DNA of 64,000 nt, from positions 1 through 64,000 of the forward strand of contig NZ_BMQQ01000019.1 in the NCBI RefSeq assembly GCF_014648195.1, in the 5' to 3' direction. A program made the translations under genes and the position numbers. Under the pieces are notes generated by a model, which had not been told where the DNA came from, ran no database searches, and saw nothing but the letters and a program-made list of their open reading frames with translations. This DNA is from Streptomyces purpureus. GTDB taxonomy: Bacteria; Actinomycetota; Actinomycetes; Streptomycetales; Streptomycetaceae. Shown in pieces: positions 48,134-57,079 of the stretch. Every line of letters begins with the position of its first letter. The stretch's first letter is position 1.

Positions 48134-49651
48134 ATGGCGCAGTGGACTTCAGCGGTTGGGCCGGCTCAGCTGGCCCGGCAGCTCAACGCACAGCAGCCCC
48201 GGCCCGCGGGGCCCGGCACCCGCAAGCCGCCCGCCTACCGCGCGCTGGCCGACGGGATCCGCTTGCTGGTCCTGGAGGGACGGGTGCCGGTGGCCGCGCG
48301 GCTGCCTGCCGAGCGGGAGCTCGCTCTCGCGCTGTCGGTGAGCCGTACGACGGTCGCCGCGGCGTACGAGGCGCTGCGCGGCGAAGGCTTCCTGGAGTCC
48401 CGGCGCGGCGCCGGCAGCTGGACCGCGGTCCCGGCCGGCAACCCGCTCCCCGCCCGCGGCCTGGAGCCGCTGCCGCCGGAGTCGCTCGGCTCCATGATCG
48501 ACCTTGGCTGCGCGGCGCTCCCCGCCCCCGAACCGTGGCTCACCCGCGCCATCCAGGGCGCCCTGGAGGAGCTGCCGCCGTACGCCCACACCCACGGTGA
48601 CTATCCGGCCGGGCTGCCGGCGCTGCGCCAGATGCTCGCCGACCGGTACACCGAGCGCGGGATCCCCACCATGCCCGAGCAGATCATGGTGACCACGGGC
48701 GCCATGGGCGCGATCGACGCGATCTGCCATCTCTTCGCCGGACGGGGGGAGCGGATCGCCGTCGAATCCCCCTCCTACGCCAACATCCTCCAGCTGATGC
48801 GGGAGGCCGGGGCCCGGCTGGTGCCCATCGCCATGGCCGAGGGCCTGACCGGCTGGGACCTGCCCCGCTGGCGCCAGGTGCTACGGGACGCGGCGCCCCG
48901 GCTGGCGTACGTGGTCGCCGACTTCCACAACCCGACCGGCGCTCTGGCCGACGAGGACCAGCGGCGCCGGCTGGTCGACGCGGCCCGGTCGGCGGGGACG
49001 GTGCTGGTCGTCGACGAGACCATGTCCGAGCTGTACCTGGACGACGACGTGGTGATGCCCCGGCCGGTCTGCGCCTTCGACCCGGCGGGGAGCACGGTCC
49101 TCACGGTCGGCTCGGCGAGCAAGGCGTTCTGGGCGGGGATGCGGATCGGCTGGGTCCGGGCGGCCCCCGACGTCATCCGCTCCCTGGTCGCCGCGCGCGC
49201 TTACGCGGACCTGGGCACCCCGGTCCTGGAGCAGCTCGGCGTGAACTGGCTGATGCGGACGGGCGGCTGGGAGCAGGCGGTCTCGATCCGCCGCACCCAG
49301 GCCCGTGAGAACCGCGACGCCCTGGTCGCGGCGGTCCGCGCGGAGCTCCCGGACTGGGAGTTCGACGTCCCCCAGGGCGGCCTCACCCTCTGGGTCCGCA
49401 CCGGCGGCCTCTCCGGCTCCCGCCTCGCCGAAGCCGGTGAACGCGTCGGCGTCCGCGTCCCCTCGGGCCCCCGCTTCGGCGTCGACGGCGCCTTCGAAGG
49501 CTACGTCCGCCTCCCCTTCACAGTCGGCGGCCCGGTCGCCCAAGAGGCCGCGGCCCGCCTGGCAGCCGCAGCCCACCTGGTGAAGTCGGGCCCCACGCCG
49601 GGAACGTCCACGGGGCCGGGTGCGGAGCCGCCGAGGACGTTTGTGGCGTAG
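48134..49651 (+). CDS. MocR-family transcriptional regulator (GntR HTH plus aminotransferase-like domain)
   Basis: A 505-residue protein. The winged HTH of GntR type occupies about residues 35-100 (LSVSRTTVAAAYEALRGEGF), followed by a fold-type I aminotransferase-like domain. PLP-binding Lys is in VGSASKAFWAGMRIGWVRA, and VVADFHNPTGALADEDQ contains the usual Asn. MocR proteins use PLP or an amino acid adduct as effector. It is divergent from yczE, the same arrangement as the yczR-yczE pair known in bacilli. The tail is low complexity. Confidence 0.9.
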   Translation: MAQWTSAVGPAQLARQLNAQQPRPAGPGTRKPPAYRALADGIRLLVLEGRVPVAARLPAERELALALSVSRTTVAAAYEALRGEGFLESRRGAGSWTAVPAGNPLPARGLEPLPPESLGSMIDLGCAALPAPEPWLTRAIQGALEELPPYAHTHGDYPAGLPALRQMLADRYTERGIPTMPEQIMVTTGAMGAIDAICHLFAGRGERIAVESPSYANILQLMREAGARLVPIAMAEGLTGWDLPRWRQVLRDAAPRLAYVVADFHNPTGALADEDQRRRLVDAARSAGTVLVVDETMSELYLDDDVVMPRPVCAFDPAGSTVLTVGSASKAFWAGMRIGWVRAAPDVIRSLVAARAYADLGTPVLEQLGVNWLMRTGGWEQAVSIRRTQARENRDALVAAVRAELPDWEFDVPQGGLTLWVRTGGLSGSRLAEAGERVGVRVPSGPRFGVDGAFEGYVRLPFTVGGPVAQEAAARLAAAAHLVKSGPTPGTSTGPGAEPPRTFVA

Positions 49652-50334
49652 GGGGCGGGCCCGCCTGCGGCGGGCGGCCCCGCACTTCGTGCGGCACGAA
49701 GCCGCGAGACCGGGGCCCTGCCCCTGCCGTCCCGCGCTTCGCGCGGCGCGCAGCAACCGCCGGGGGTTCGGGGGCGGAGCCCCCGCCGCCCCAGTCCCGG
49801 GCTGCCCTTCGCGGCGCGAAGCCGCGAGGCCGGGGGGCCGCCCCAGCCGTCCCACGCTTCGCGCGGCGCGCAGCAACCGCCGGGCTTGGGGCCTGCCCCG
49901 GTCTCGGCCGGCCCTTCGCTGCGCGCAGCCGCGAGGCCGCCCCGCGCGGGGCGTGGGTCGCTGCCGAGCTGTCCGGCCTTCGTGCGCTGCCGCCACGGCA
50001 GGGTTTGGGCCTGCCCCAGCCGTCCCGCGGCGCGCAGCGCCCGCGCCGGGGGTCCGGGGGCGGAGCCCCTGGTCCCGTCAGGGTTTCGGGGAGGGGCGGG
50101 GTGGGGGAATCTCCCCGCCCACCGGACCTCCGGCTTGTGTGTGCCCCCGCATCGGTGCTTGGCGGTGCGCAGCCGCCGACGGGTTTGTGGCCTGACCCTG
50201 TCGTCCCGCGCTTCGTGCGGCGCGCAGCTGCCGCGCCGGGGGGTTCGGGGGCCGAGCCCCTGGTCCCGTCAGGGTTTCGGGGAGGGGCGGGGTGGGGGAG
50301 CTTCAAACGCCCCCGGACCCCGCCGCGCGGCCCC
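49652..50334. repeat. GC-rich intergenic region with long direct repeats and hairpins
   Basis: This 683-base spacer has no supported gene. A perfect 46-bp direct repeat occupies 50063-50108 and 50254-50299. A second repeat of 30 bp occurs at 49735-49764 and 49855-49884, inside a longer similarity of about 70 bp with a 120-base period. Hairpins such as GGGGGC-GGA-GCCCCC follow the MocR gene and may terminate it. Such repeats are common downstream of Streptomyces genes and create spurious open frames. Confidence 0.7.
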
Positions 50335-51921
50335 TCAGCCCTCCGCCGGGACCGCCGGTGGCGCGACCCGGATCACCGGGAGGGACTCCGTCGGCGGGCC
50401 CGGGTCGTCGTCCAGGGACGGGGGGCGAGGGGGGAGGAGGGCCAGGACCGCCTGGCGGTGGGGGTCGCTCGTGGCGTCGTCGTAGGGGTCCGGTGTCGCC
50501 GGGACCTGGAGCCGGAGCACCGGGCCCGTGCCGAGGCGGGCGTAGCCGCGGCCCGGTGGGACGACCGGGGTCGGGGTCGTCCGGGGCTCGGCGCCCAGGA
50601 CCGCCGCGATCTGCCGCGGGGAGGCGGGGCCGAGCACGACCCGGGCCCGCGTGTGGCTCCGTACCGTCTCGTCCAGCAGCTCGACCGTGTCGAACTGCTC
50701 CGCCACCACCACCGTGACCTGCGCCGCCCGCCCGTGCCGCAGCGGCACCTGGAGCAGCTCCTGCGGGTCGGTGCGGCCGTCCGCCGCGGCCAGGTGGCCG
50801 AGGACGCTGGGCCGGTCCAGCAGGATCCACAGCGGGCGCCGGGTGTCATCCGGCGCCGGATGCCCGGCCTGCCGGGCCCGGTTCGCCGCGATCAGCCGGC
50901 GCTCGGTCTCGTGCGCCGCCCATTCCAGGCTCGTCAGCGCCCCGGCGAGCCCGCACTCGACGCCGAGGACCCCCTCCCGGCCGGTCATGCATGCGTACTC
51001 GCCCGTCCCGCCACCCTCGACGATCAGCACGTCGCCGTAGGCCAGCGCCTGCAGGGCGACGGAGCGCAGCAGCGTCGTCGCACCGCTGCCCGGCTGCCCG
51101 ACCACCAGCAGGTGCGGCTCGGTGGAGCGGGGCCCCGTGCGCCACAGGACCGGCGGGGCGTCGGCGGGGCCGTCGCAGGTGAGGACCGGCACGGTCCGCT
51201 GGACCGCGGCCGCGTCGGTGAAGCCCAGGACCGTTTCACCGGGCGCGGTGACGAAGCGCTGCGCGGCGATGGTCGTCGGCAGCGCGGGCAGCACGCTCAT
51301 CTCGAGCTGGTTGGCCTCCTCGTCCCAGTCGAAGAGGTACTCCCGGCCGCGGCCGGACTTGGCGTGCAGCAGCTGTTCGATCCGGGCGCGGGCGGCCGGC
51401 TCGCCGTCGGTGAAGTACGCCGGGTACTTCACCCGCAGGCGGGTGGGCCGTCCGTCGTCGAACGCGAAGTCACTGAAGGCGGCCGACCAGTCGCCGCCGT
51501 GGGTGAAGAGCGGCGCCGGGTCCTCCGGGACGGAGAAGTACGGCACCAGGGCCTCGTAGAGGGCCTTGAGGCGTTCGGTCTCCGCGTCGTCGGGGCCGGT
51601 CTTCACGGCCGGCCGCTCACGCCCCTTCCACGCGGCGGCCCCCATCAGCGACACGAGCGCGAGGAGCGGCCCGTACGGGACGAGGGCGACCACCAGGACG
51701 CAGGCCGCGACCAGGATCAGCAGGGGACCGCGGCGTTCCTTGGGTGTCGCGGCCCACTTGGCTCGCGCGGTCGCGGCCAGCCTCCGCAGACCACGAGTGA
51801 TCGTGATCAGCGGGTGGAGGACGTCGGTGGCGCTGTCGGCGGCCGTACGCGCGATCTCTCGGCTGCGAGCGATCTGTGCGTTGCCGCTGCTCAGAATGCG
51901 GGGGAGTGGTCGCCGGGCCAC
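50335..51921 (-). CDS. FtsK/SpoIIIE-like membrane ATPase
   Basis: A 528-residue protein with a basic N-terminal region, two adjoining membrane segments at about residues 65-95 (LLILVAACVLVVALVPYGPL) and a cytosolic ATPase domain. Walker A is LLVVGQPGSGATTLLRSVAL. RRPLWILLDRPSVLGHL replaces the usual Walker B acidic pair with LDRP, and VVPPGRGYARLGTGPVLRLQ matches the late FtsK/TraB-type block. GTG at 51921 has AGGAG six bases upstream. It follows a small membrane protein gene by 37 bases. Conjugative TraB or EccC-like function is possible but unproven. Confidence 0.75.
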   Translation of the reverse strand: MARRPLPRILSSGNAQIARSREIARTAADSATDVLHPLITITRGLRRLAATARAKWAATPKERRGPLLILVAACVLVVALVPYGPLLALVSLMGAAAWKGRERPAVKTGPDDAETERLKALYEALVPYFSVPEDPAPLFTHGGDWSAAFSDFAFDDGRPTRLRVKYPAYFTDGEPAARARIEQLLHAKSGRGREYLFDWDEEANQLEMSVLPALPTTIAAQRFVTAPGETVLGFTDAAAVQRTVPVLTCDGPADAPPVLWRTGPRSTEPHLLVVGQPGSGATTLLRSVALQALAYGDVLIVEGGGTGEYACMTGREGVLGVECGLAGALTSLEWAAHETERRLIAANRARQAGHPAPDDTRRPLWILLDRPSVLGHLAAADGRTDPQELLQVPLRHGRAAQVTVVVAEQFDTVELLDETVRSHTRARVVLGPASPRQIAAVLGAEPRTTPTPVVPPGRGYARLGTGPVLRLQVPATPDPYDDATSDPHRQAVLALLPPRPPSLDDDPGPPTESLPVIRVAPPAVPAEG

Positions 51922-51958
51922 GTCGTGCTCCTGATGGGGTGGAAGGGGTCGAGGGGCG

Positions 51959-52153
51959 TCAGAACTTGATCCCGCCCACGAGGCTGGCGAGGCTCTGGCC
52001 GCCCGCCGTGATGCTTGGGGCGATGGCCGTGCCCGCGAGGTAGAAGCCGAAGAGCGCGCAGACGAGTGCGTGCGATGCCTTGAGCCCGTCCTTCTTGAAG
52101 AACAGGAAGCAGATGATTCCGAGCAGCACCACACCTGAGATGGACAGGATCAT
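51959..52153 (-). CDS. small two-segment membrane protein
   Basis: A 64-residue protein with hydrophobic segments ISGVVLLGIICFLFF and ALVCALFGFYLAGTAIAP joined by a basic KKDG turn. It has a strong AGGAG site and lies just upstream of the FtsK-like gene on the same strand, in one operon. Size and layout recall the spread (Spd) proteins of Streptomyces conjugative elements, but there is no direct sequence motif for that. Confidence 0.75.
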   Translation of the reverse strand: MILSISGVVLLGIICFLFFKKDGLKASHALVCALFGFYLAGTAIAPSITAGGQSLASLVGGIKF

Positions 52154-52482
52154 TTGAGGTTCTCCTGGTTGAGGGGACAGTCACCATGAGTCCTTCCAGG
52201 TTCACGGGAAGTATCTATGCGATAAAAGGCCCATCAGGGTGAAAACCCGGCGATTTCACTTGACTGGCGGACGACAGGGAGTTCCCCGGGTGGCGCTCCG
52301 GCGGAATCGGGGGTTCAGGGGCCCTCCCCGGGCCCGTGGACACCGGCCGGATCGCGGTCATCTTTGCCATGGACAGCGCCGCTCATGTCCCTGAACGGGC
52401 AGTACCCTGTCGATTCACTCGTACGGCGGGCCCTGCCGTGCGCCCCACCAGCAGCAGTACCAGCGAAAGGCGGTCCGTCCCG
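52154..52482. other. intergenic region with divergent promoters
   Basis: This 329-base region lies between the small membrane protein (minus) and the ankyrin protein (plus). TATC/GATA arms lie at about 52210-52223 on the minus-strand side, next to a -10-like TAGATA for the membrane protein operon. No gene is evident. Confidence 0.35.
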
Positions 52483-52875
52483 ATGAGCGAAGCCCCGGAT
52501 CCCGAGGTGATCGAGCTGGCCTCCAAGATCTTCGACCTGGCCCGCCGGGGCGAGACCGAGACGCTCGCCGCGTACATCGACGCCGGTGTCTCCGCGGACC
52601 TCACCAACGACAAGGGCGACTCCCTGGTCATGCTCGCCGCCTACCACGGACACGCCGGGGCGGTCGAGGCACTGCTCGCGCGCGGCGCCGACGCCGACCG
52701 CGCCAACGACCGTGGCCAGACCCCGCTCGCCGGTGCCGTCTTCAAGGGCGAGGACGCCGTCATCCGCGCGCTGCTCGCCGGCGGCGCAAATCCGGAAGCG
52801 GGGACTCCGTCCGCCGTGGATACTGCTCGGATGTTTGGGAAGACGGATCTCCTGGAGCTGTTCGACCCCCGGTGA
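52483..52875 (+). CDS. ankyrin repeat protein
   Basis: A 130-residue protein with about three ankyrin repeats: GETETLAAYIDAGVSADLTN, GDSLVMLAAYHGHAGAVEAL and GQTPLAGAVFKGEDAVIRAL, each about 33 residues apart. Ankyrin domains bind proteins; no catalytic domain is present. ATG at 52483 follows a weak AAAGG. The upstream frame is open but has no better start. Confidence 0.85.
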   Translation: MSEAPDPEVIELASKIFDLARRGETETLAAYIDAGVSADLTNDKGDSLVMLAAYHGHAGAVEALLARGADADRANDRGQTPLAGAVFKGEDAVIRALLAGGANPEAGTPSAVDTARMFGKTDLLELFDPR

Positions 52876-52989
52876 ACGGGGGTTGAACGCCGGGTGGGAA
52901 CGGCGCCGGAAATGTGGTCGCGGTGGCGAAATGGCTGGGTCATCATGACGTCGGGCCCGCAGGGGGCCACCGACGAGAGGCAGAGGAAG

Positions 52990-53046
52990 ATGGTCAACAG
53001 CAAGCGAAGGACGACGAGCGGCCGATCATGTTGCTGCGCGGCCTAG
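52990..53046 (+). CDS. 18-residue ORF ending in three consecutive Cys codons
   Basis: MVNSKRRTTSGRSCCCAA is preceded by AGAGG four bases before its ATG; the in-frame ATG at 52945 would lengthen it to 33 residues. TGT-TGC-TGC lies just before the stop, 61 bases upstream of the HEAT-repeat gene. A Cys-codon run near the end of a short leader frame is the design of cysteine-responsive attenuators described in mycobacteria. No attenuator hairpin was identified here. Confidence 0.3.
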   Translation: MVNSKRRTTSGRSCCCAA

Positions 53047-53106
53047 GCGAACACCTTGTCCCGGTACTTCCCGGTTGCGTCGACAGCTTGATGTGAGGCA
53101 TCTTCC

Positions 53107-54534
53107 ATGTTCGATCCAGTCATAGCGCCGAGCGGCACACTGCTCGGCCTGCTGCAGAGGGGCCGCGGCGACGGCACGCTGCACGCGCTCGCCGCGCCCC
53201 GCGCCGAAGCGCTCGCCGCCCTCAACCACTGCGTCCTCGAAGACCCCCGCCACGACTGGCAGGTCGAGAACCGCTCCCTCTACTACGCGCGCCTCTTCCT
53301 GGACCTGCACGGCGGGCTCCAGGCGATCGAGGCCCACCTCTTCGCCGCCGAGGACCACTACGACGACGAGGAGGCCCGCACCGGGCTCGCCCTCGCCGTC
53401 CTCGGGCACCTCGCCTCCTACGGGCGCAGGGACGCCCTGGTGGTGCTCCGGCGGTACGCCGCCACGGGTGCCAACTGGGCCTGGGCCCTCGACGAGCTCG
53501 CCCTGCGCGACGACGACGCGGGCCTGCGCTCCCTGGCCGAGCCCGTCCTCGCCCGCTTCCCGGCCACCCCCGAGGGCGACGCCGAGCTGGCCGCCGCCGT
53601 GCGCGACGCGTTCGAGCCCCGGCCCTGGCGGCTGTGGGCCGAGGACCCCCGTGACGCCGTCGGCGCCCGCGTCCGGGCCGCCCAGGAGCAGGGCTCGTTC
53701 GACCGCTGGCAGCGGCAGATGCGCCCCAGCGGGCCCCGGCCCGGCTGGAGCGTCCAGGCGGTCTTCGACTGGGCCCAGCAGGGCCTGGAACGCGGCAGCG
53801 TGCTGCACGTGCCCGCCGCCCGCTGCCTCAGCGCCGTCGCCGGACCCGACGACCGGCCCGCGATCCTCGACGCCGCCCGCGGCGGCCCGGACGGCGCCCG
53901 ATGCGCCGCCCTGCACTATCTTGCCGAGGCCCGCGACCCCGCCGTCCTCGACCTCATCGAGGCCGCGGCGAGCAGCCCGTCCCGTACCGTCGCCGAAGCC
54001 GCCGTCGGCGCCTTCGAGCGCATGTGCGGCGAGGAGGCGGTCGACCGGGCCCGCGGCTGGGCCCACCGCCCCGACGCCCTCGGCGCCTCGGCGGCCGGCG
54101 TGCTCGCCTGCCGCGGCGGTGCCCAGGACGCCCCCCTGGTCCTCGGCGCCCTGCGCGAGACCGTACGGGCCGAAGGCCCCGACGCGCCTGCGCTCTACAC
54201 CCTGGTCGACGGCGCCGGGCGGCTCGGCATCGCCTGCGCCGCGCCCGTACTGCGCCACGTCTACCGCGAAACCGCCTCCTCCCAGCTGCGCGGCCGCACG
54301 GCCCGCGCACTGGCCGGCACCGACCCCACCTTCGCCACCGGCTTCGCCGTCGAATGCCTGTGGGACTGCGAGGAGACCACCCGCGAGGTGGCCGCGCTGC
54401 ACGCCGAGACCGGTGACATACGGGTCGCCGAGCGGCTGCGCAGGCTCGCCGCCGACCCGGCCGAGGAGGCCGAGGTCCAGCTCGCGGTACGCAGCCGCAT
54501 CGGCGGCGTACAGCCCGACGCCCTCCAGCCGTAG
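53107..54534 (+). CDS. HEAT-repeat-like protein
   Basis: A 475-residue all-helical protein with repeated helical pairs, for example LPVLARFPATPEGDAELA-type segments, DPAVLDLIEAAASSPSRTVA and GASAAGVLACRGGAQDAPLV. The repeat length of about 30 residues matches HEAT/PBS-lyase-type repeats. No enzymatic motif is seen; a scaffold or adaptor is likely. It is followed by a 38-bp tandem repeat and a 270-base gap before the glycosyltransferase operon. Confidence 0.8.
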   Translation: MFDPVIAPSGTLLGLLQRGRGDGTLHALAAPRAEALAALNHCVLEDPRHDWQVENRSLYYARLFLDLHGGLQAIEAHLFAAEDHYDDEEARTGLALAVLGHLASYGRRDALVVLRRYAATGANWAWALDELALRDDDAGLRSLAEPVLARFPATPEGDAELAAAVRDAFEPRPWRLWAEDPRDAVGARVRAAQEQGSFDRWQRQMRPSGPRPGWSVQAVFDWAQQGLERGSVLHVPAARCLSAVAGPDDRPAILDAARGGPDGARCAALHYLAEARDPAVLDLIEAAASSPSRTVAEAAVGAFERMCGEEAVDRARGWAHRPDALGASAAGVLACRGGAQDAPLVLGALRETVRAEGPDAPALYTLVDGAGRLGIACAAPVLRHVYRETASSQLRGRTARALAGTDPTFATGFAVECLWDCEETTREVAALHAETGDIRVAERLRRLAADPAEEAEVQLAVRSRIGGVQPDALQP

Positions 54535-54647
54535 CGGCGTACGGATCAGGCGTACGGTCCGGGCCGGAGCAGCGGCGTACGGATCGGGCGTACGGGCCCG
54601 GCCGGAGCAGCGGTGTACGGATCGGGGAGTACGAACCGGGCAGGAGC
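54534..54647 (+). repeat. three tandem copies of a 38-bp repeat
   Basis: Copies begin at 54534, 54572 and 54610 with the core GCGGCGTACGGATCAGGCGT (first copy) and diverge slightly from one another. The array starts at the last base of the HEAT gene stop codon, so the first copy is contiguous with the coding sequence. Each copy contains GTAC and GGATC steps. Confidence 0.85.
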
Positions 54648-54803
54648 GGACACGTGCCCGCGGGGTGACCGACCGCAGGGACGGGGGAACCGCACCACCC
54701 AGCCCGGGGCGCACGCCGCCCGCGCCCAAACGCTCATAGGACGTTCCACGGGCGGAAAGATCCACGTTGGCCGGGCCACGCCGGGCGCGACGACAACACC
54801 GGT

Positions 54804-55922
54804 ATGCGTGTCGTCATCGTCACCGAATCCTTTCCCCCCGACGTCAACGGTGTGGCGCACTGCGCCCTGCAGACCGCACGGCACCTCGCCGCCCGCGGCC
54901 ATGAACCGCTCGTCATAGCCCCGGCCGTACCCGCCGGGGACGACACGGACGCGCCCTGCCCGGTGGTGCGGGTCCCCTCCCTGCCGCTGCCCGGCTATCC
55001 GCAGGTGCGCGTCGCCCTGCCCAGCCGGCGGGTGGCTGCCGCCATCGCCGACCACCGCGCCGACCTCGTGCACCTCGCCGGCCCCTTCGTCCTCGGGGTG
55101 CGGGGGATGGCCGCGGCCACCCGGCTCCACCTGCCCGCCGTCGCCGTCTACCAGACCGACCTCGCCGGCTACGCCCGCACCTACATGGGCACCGGCGAGG
55201 GCACCGCATGGCGGCGGCTGCGGGCGGTCCACGGCGCCGCCGACCGCACCCTCGCCCCGTCCACCGCCGCCCTGCGCGACCTGGAGGACCACGGCGTCGC
55301 GCGCGTGCGGCTGTGGCCCCGCGGCGTCGACACCGAGCGTTTCCGGCCCGACCTGCGCGACGACGCCCTGCGCCGCACCCTCGCCCCCGGCGGTGAGGTG
55401 CTCGTCGGGTACGTCGGCCGGCTCGCCCCCGAGAAGCACGTCGAGCTCCTCGCCCCGGTCGCCGCCCTGCCGGGCGTCCGCCTCGTGGTCGTCGGCGACG
55501 GCCCGAGCGCCCCCGCCCTGCGCACCGCCCTGCCGGGCGCCCACTTCCTCGGCCGCCGCACCGGCGACGACCTCGCCCGCATCTTCGCCTCGCTGGACGT
55601 CTTCGCCCACACCGGCCCGTACGAGACCTTCTGCCAGACCGTCCAGGAAGCCATGGCCGGCGGCGTACCGGTCATCGCCCCGGCGGCCGGCGGACCCCTG
55701 GACCTCGTCGACCACGGTCGTACGGGACTCCTCGTCCCGCCCCACGACGCGGGCGCGCTCCGGGCCGCCGTCGCCCTCCTCGCCGCCGCCCCCGCCCTGC
55801 GCCGGGAGTACGGGCGCGCCGCGCGGGCCGCCGTCGAGGGACGCACCTGGACGGCCGTCGGCGACCAGCTCCTCGACCACTACGCCGAGGTCCTGCGCGA
55901 CCGGACGGCGGTGGCCGCGTGA
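54804..55922 (+). CDS. GT4-family glycosyltransferase
   Basis: A 372-residue GT-B fold enzyme. The N-terminal domain begins VVIVTESFPPDVNGVAHCAL; the C-terminal donor-binding domain has LVGYVGRLAPEKHVELLAPV and FAHTGPYETFCQTVQEAMAG, with the usual Glu-x7-Glu pair at ETFCQTVQE. It resembles MgtA/PimB-like mannosyltransferases, acting on membrane lipid or another acceptor. Its stop overlaps the next gene by four bases (GTGA). Confidence 0.9.
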   Translation: MRVVIVTESFPPDVNGVAHCALQTARHLAARGHEPLVIAPAVPAGDDTDAPCPVVRVPSLPLPGYPQVRVALPSRRVAAAIADHRADLVHLAGPFVLGVRGMAAATRLHLPAVAVYQTDLAGYARTYMGTGEGTAWRRLRAVHGAADRTLAPSTAALRDLEDHGVARVRLWPRGVDTERFRPDLRDDALRRTLAPGGEVLVGYVGRLAPEKHVELLAPVAALPGVRLVVVGDGPSAPALRTALPGAHFLGRRTGDDLARIFASLDVFAHTGPYETFCQTVQEAMAGGVPVIAPAAGGPLDLVDHGRTGLLVPPHDAGALRAAVALLAAAPALRREYGRAARAAVEGRTWTAVGDQLLDHYAEVLRDRTAVAA

Positions 55923-57079
55923 ACGGCCTGCGGATCGTCCGCCTCGCCAACTTCGTCACCCCCACGTCGGGCGGACTGCGCACCGCCCTCTACCAGCTCG
56001 GCCGCGGGTATCTCGCCGCGGGACACGAACCCGTCCTCGTCATGCCGGGCGACACCGACAGCGACCGGCACACCGCACAGGGCCGCGTCATCACCCTCCC
56101 CGGACCCGTGCTGCCCGGCACCGGTGGCTACCGCGTCCTCGCCGACCGGCGCCGGCTGCGCCGCCTCTTGGAGAGCCTCGCCCCGGACCGTATCGAGGTC
56201 TCGGACCGCACCACCCTGCGCTGGACCGGCGAATGGGCCCGGCGCGCCCGTATCCCGTCCGTGATGGTCTCCCACGAGACCGCCGACGGCGTGCTGCGCA
56301 CCTGGGGCCTGCCCGCGGCCGCCGCCACGCGCGTGGCGGACCGGCTCAACCGCCGTACCGCATGGGCCTACTCACGGATTGTCTGCACCACCGAGTGGGC
56401 CGAGCGCGAGTTCGTCCGGATCGGGGCACGCAACGTCGTACGGGCCCCGCTCGGCGTCGACCTGGACCGCTGCCGCCCCGGCCGGCGCAGCACCGTCCTG
56501 CGCGCCCGGCACGCCGACGGCGCCCGCGTGCTGCTCCTGCTGTGCTCGCGGCTGTCCGTCGAGAAGCGGCCCGGCACCGCACTGGACGCGCTCGGCGAAC
56601 TGCGCGCCACCGGGACCGAGGCCGCGCTCGTGGTCGCCGGCGACGGCCCGCTGCGCGCCACCCTGGAACGCCGGGCCCGCGCCGAGCGGCTGCCCGTCCG
56701 CTTCCTCGGCCATGTCGGCGACCGCGAGTCGCTGGCGGACCTCCAGGCGGCCGCCGACCTCTGCCTGGCCCCCGGCCCGGCCGAGACCTTCGGCCTATCG
56801 GCCCTGGAGGCCCTCGCCTGCGGCACCCCCGTCGTGGTGAGCGGCTCCTCCGCCCTCCCCGAGGTCGTCGCCGACGCCGGCCTGCCCGCCGCCGACACCC
56901 CGGCCGCGTTCGCCGACGCCGTGCGTACCCTCCTCGCCCGGTCCGAGCCGCAGCGGCGCGCCGCCGCACGCGCGCGTGCAGCGCTCTTCACCTGGGAACG
57001 GGCCACCGCCGCCTTCCTCACCGCCCACGACGCGCCCCCCGCCCCGCTGCGCGTCCCGCCGCAGGGAGCGCCGGCATGA
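55919..57079 (+). CDS. GT4-family glycosyltransferase
   Basis: A 386-residue GT-B enzyme. The N-terminus RIVRLANFVTPTSGGLRTAL and the C-terminal LLCSRLSVEKRPGTALDALG with LCLAPGPAETFGLSALEALA show the acceptor and donor halves of a GT4 transferase. It overlaps the preceding GT4 gene by four bases and the following SGNH gene by four bases, so the three proteins are probably made together and act in one glycoconjugate pathway. Confidence 0.9.
   Translation: MNGLRIVRLANFVTPTSGGLRTALYQLGRGYLAAGHEPVLVMPGDTDSDRHTAQGRVITLPGPVLPGTGGYRVLADRRRLRRLLESLAPDRIEVSDRTTLRWTGEWARRARIPSVMVSHETADGVLRTWGLPAAAATRVADRLNRRTAWAYSRIVCTTEWAEREFVRIGARNVVRAPLGVDLDRCRPGRRSTVLRARHADGARVLLLLCSRLSVEKRPGTALDALGELRATGTEAALVVAGDGPLRATLERRARAERLPVRFLGHVGDRESLADLQAAADLCLAPGPAETFGLSALEALACGTPVVVSGSSALPEVVADAGLPAADTPAAFADAVRTLLARSEPQRRAAARARAALFTWERATAAFLTAHDAPPAPLRVPPQGAPA

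Noticed and set aside
49518-50306. 262-residue minus-strand open frame in the repeat spacer
   Set aside because: It is composed of repeated Pro/Arg/Ala-rich segments created by the direct repeats. No ribosome binding site or domain.
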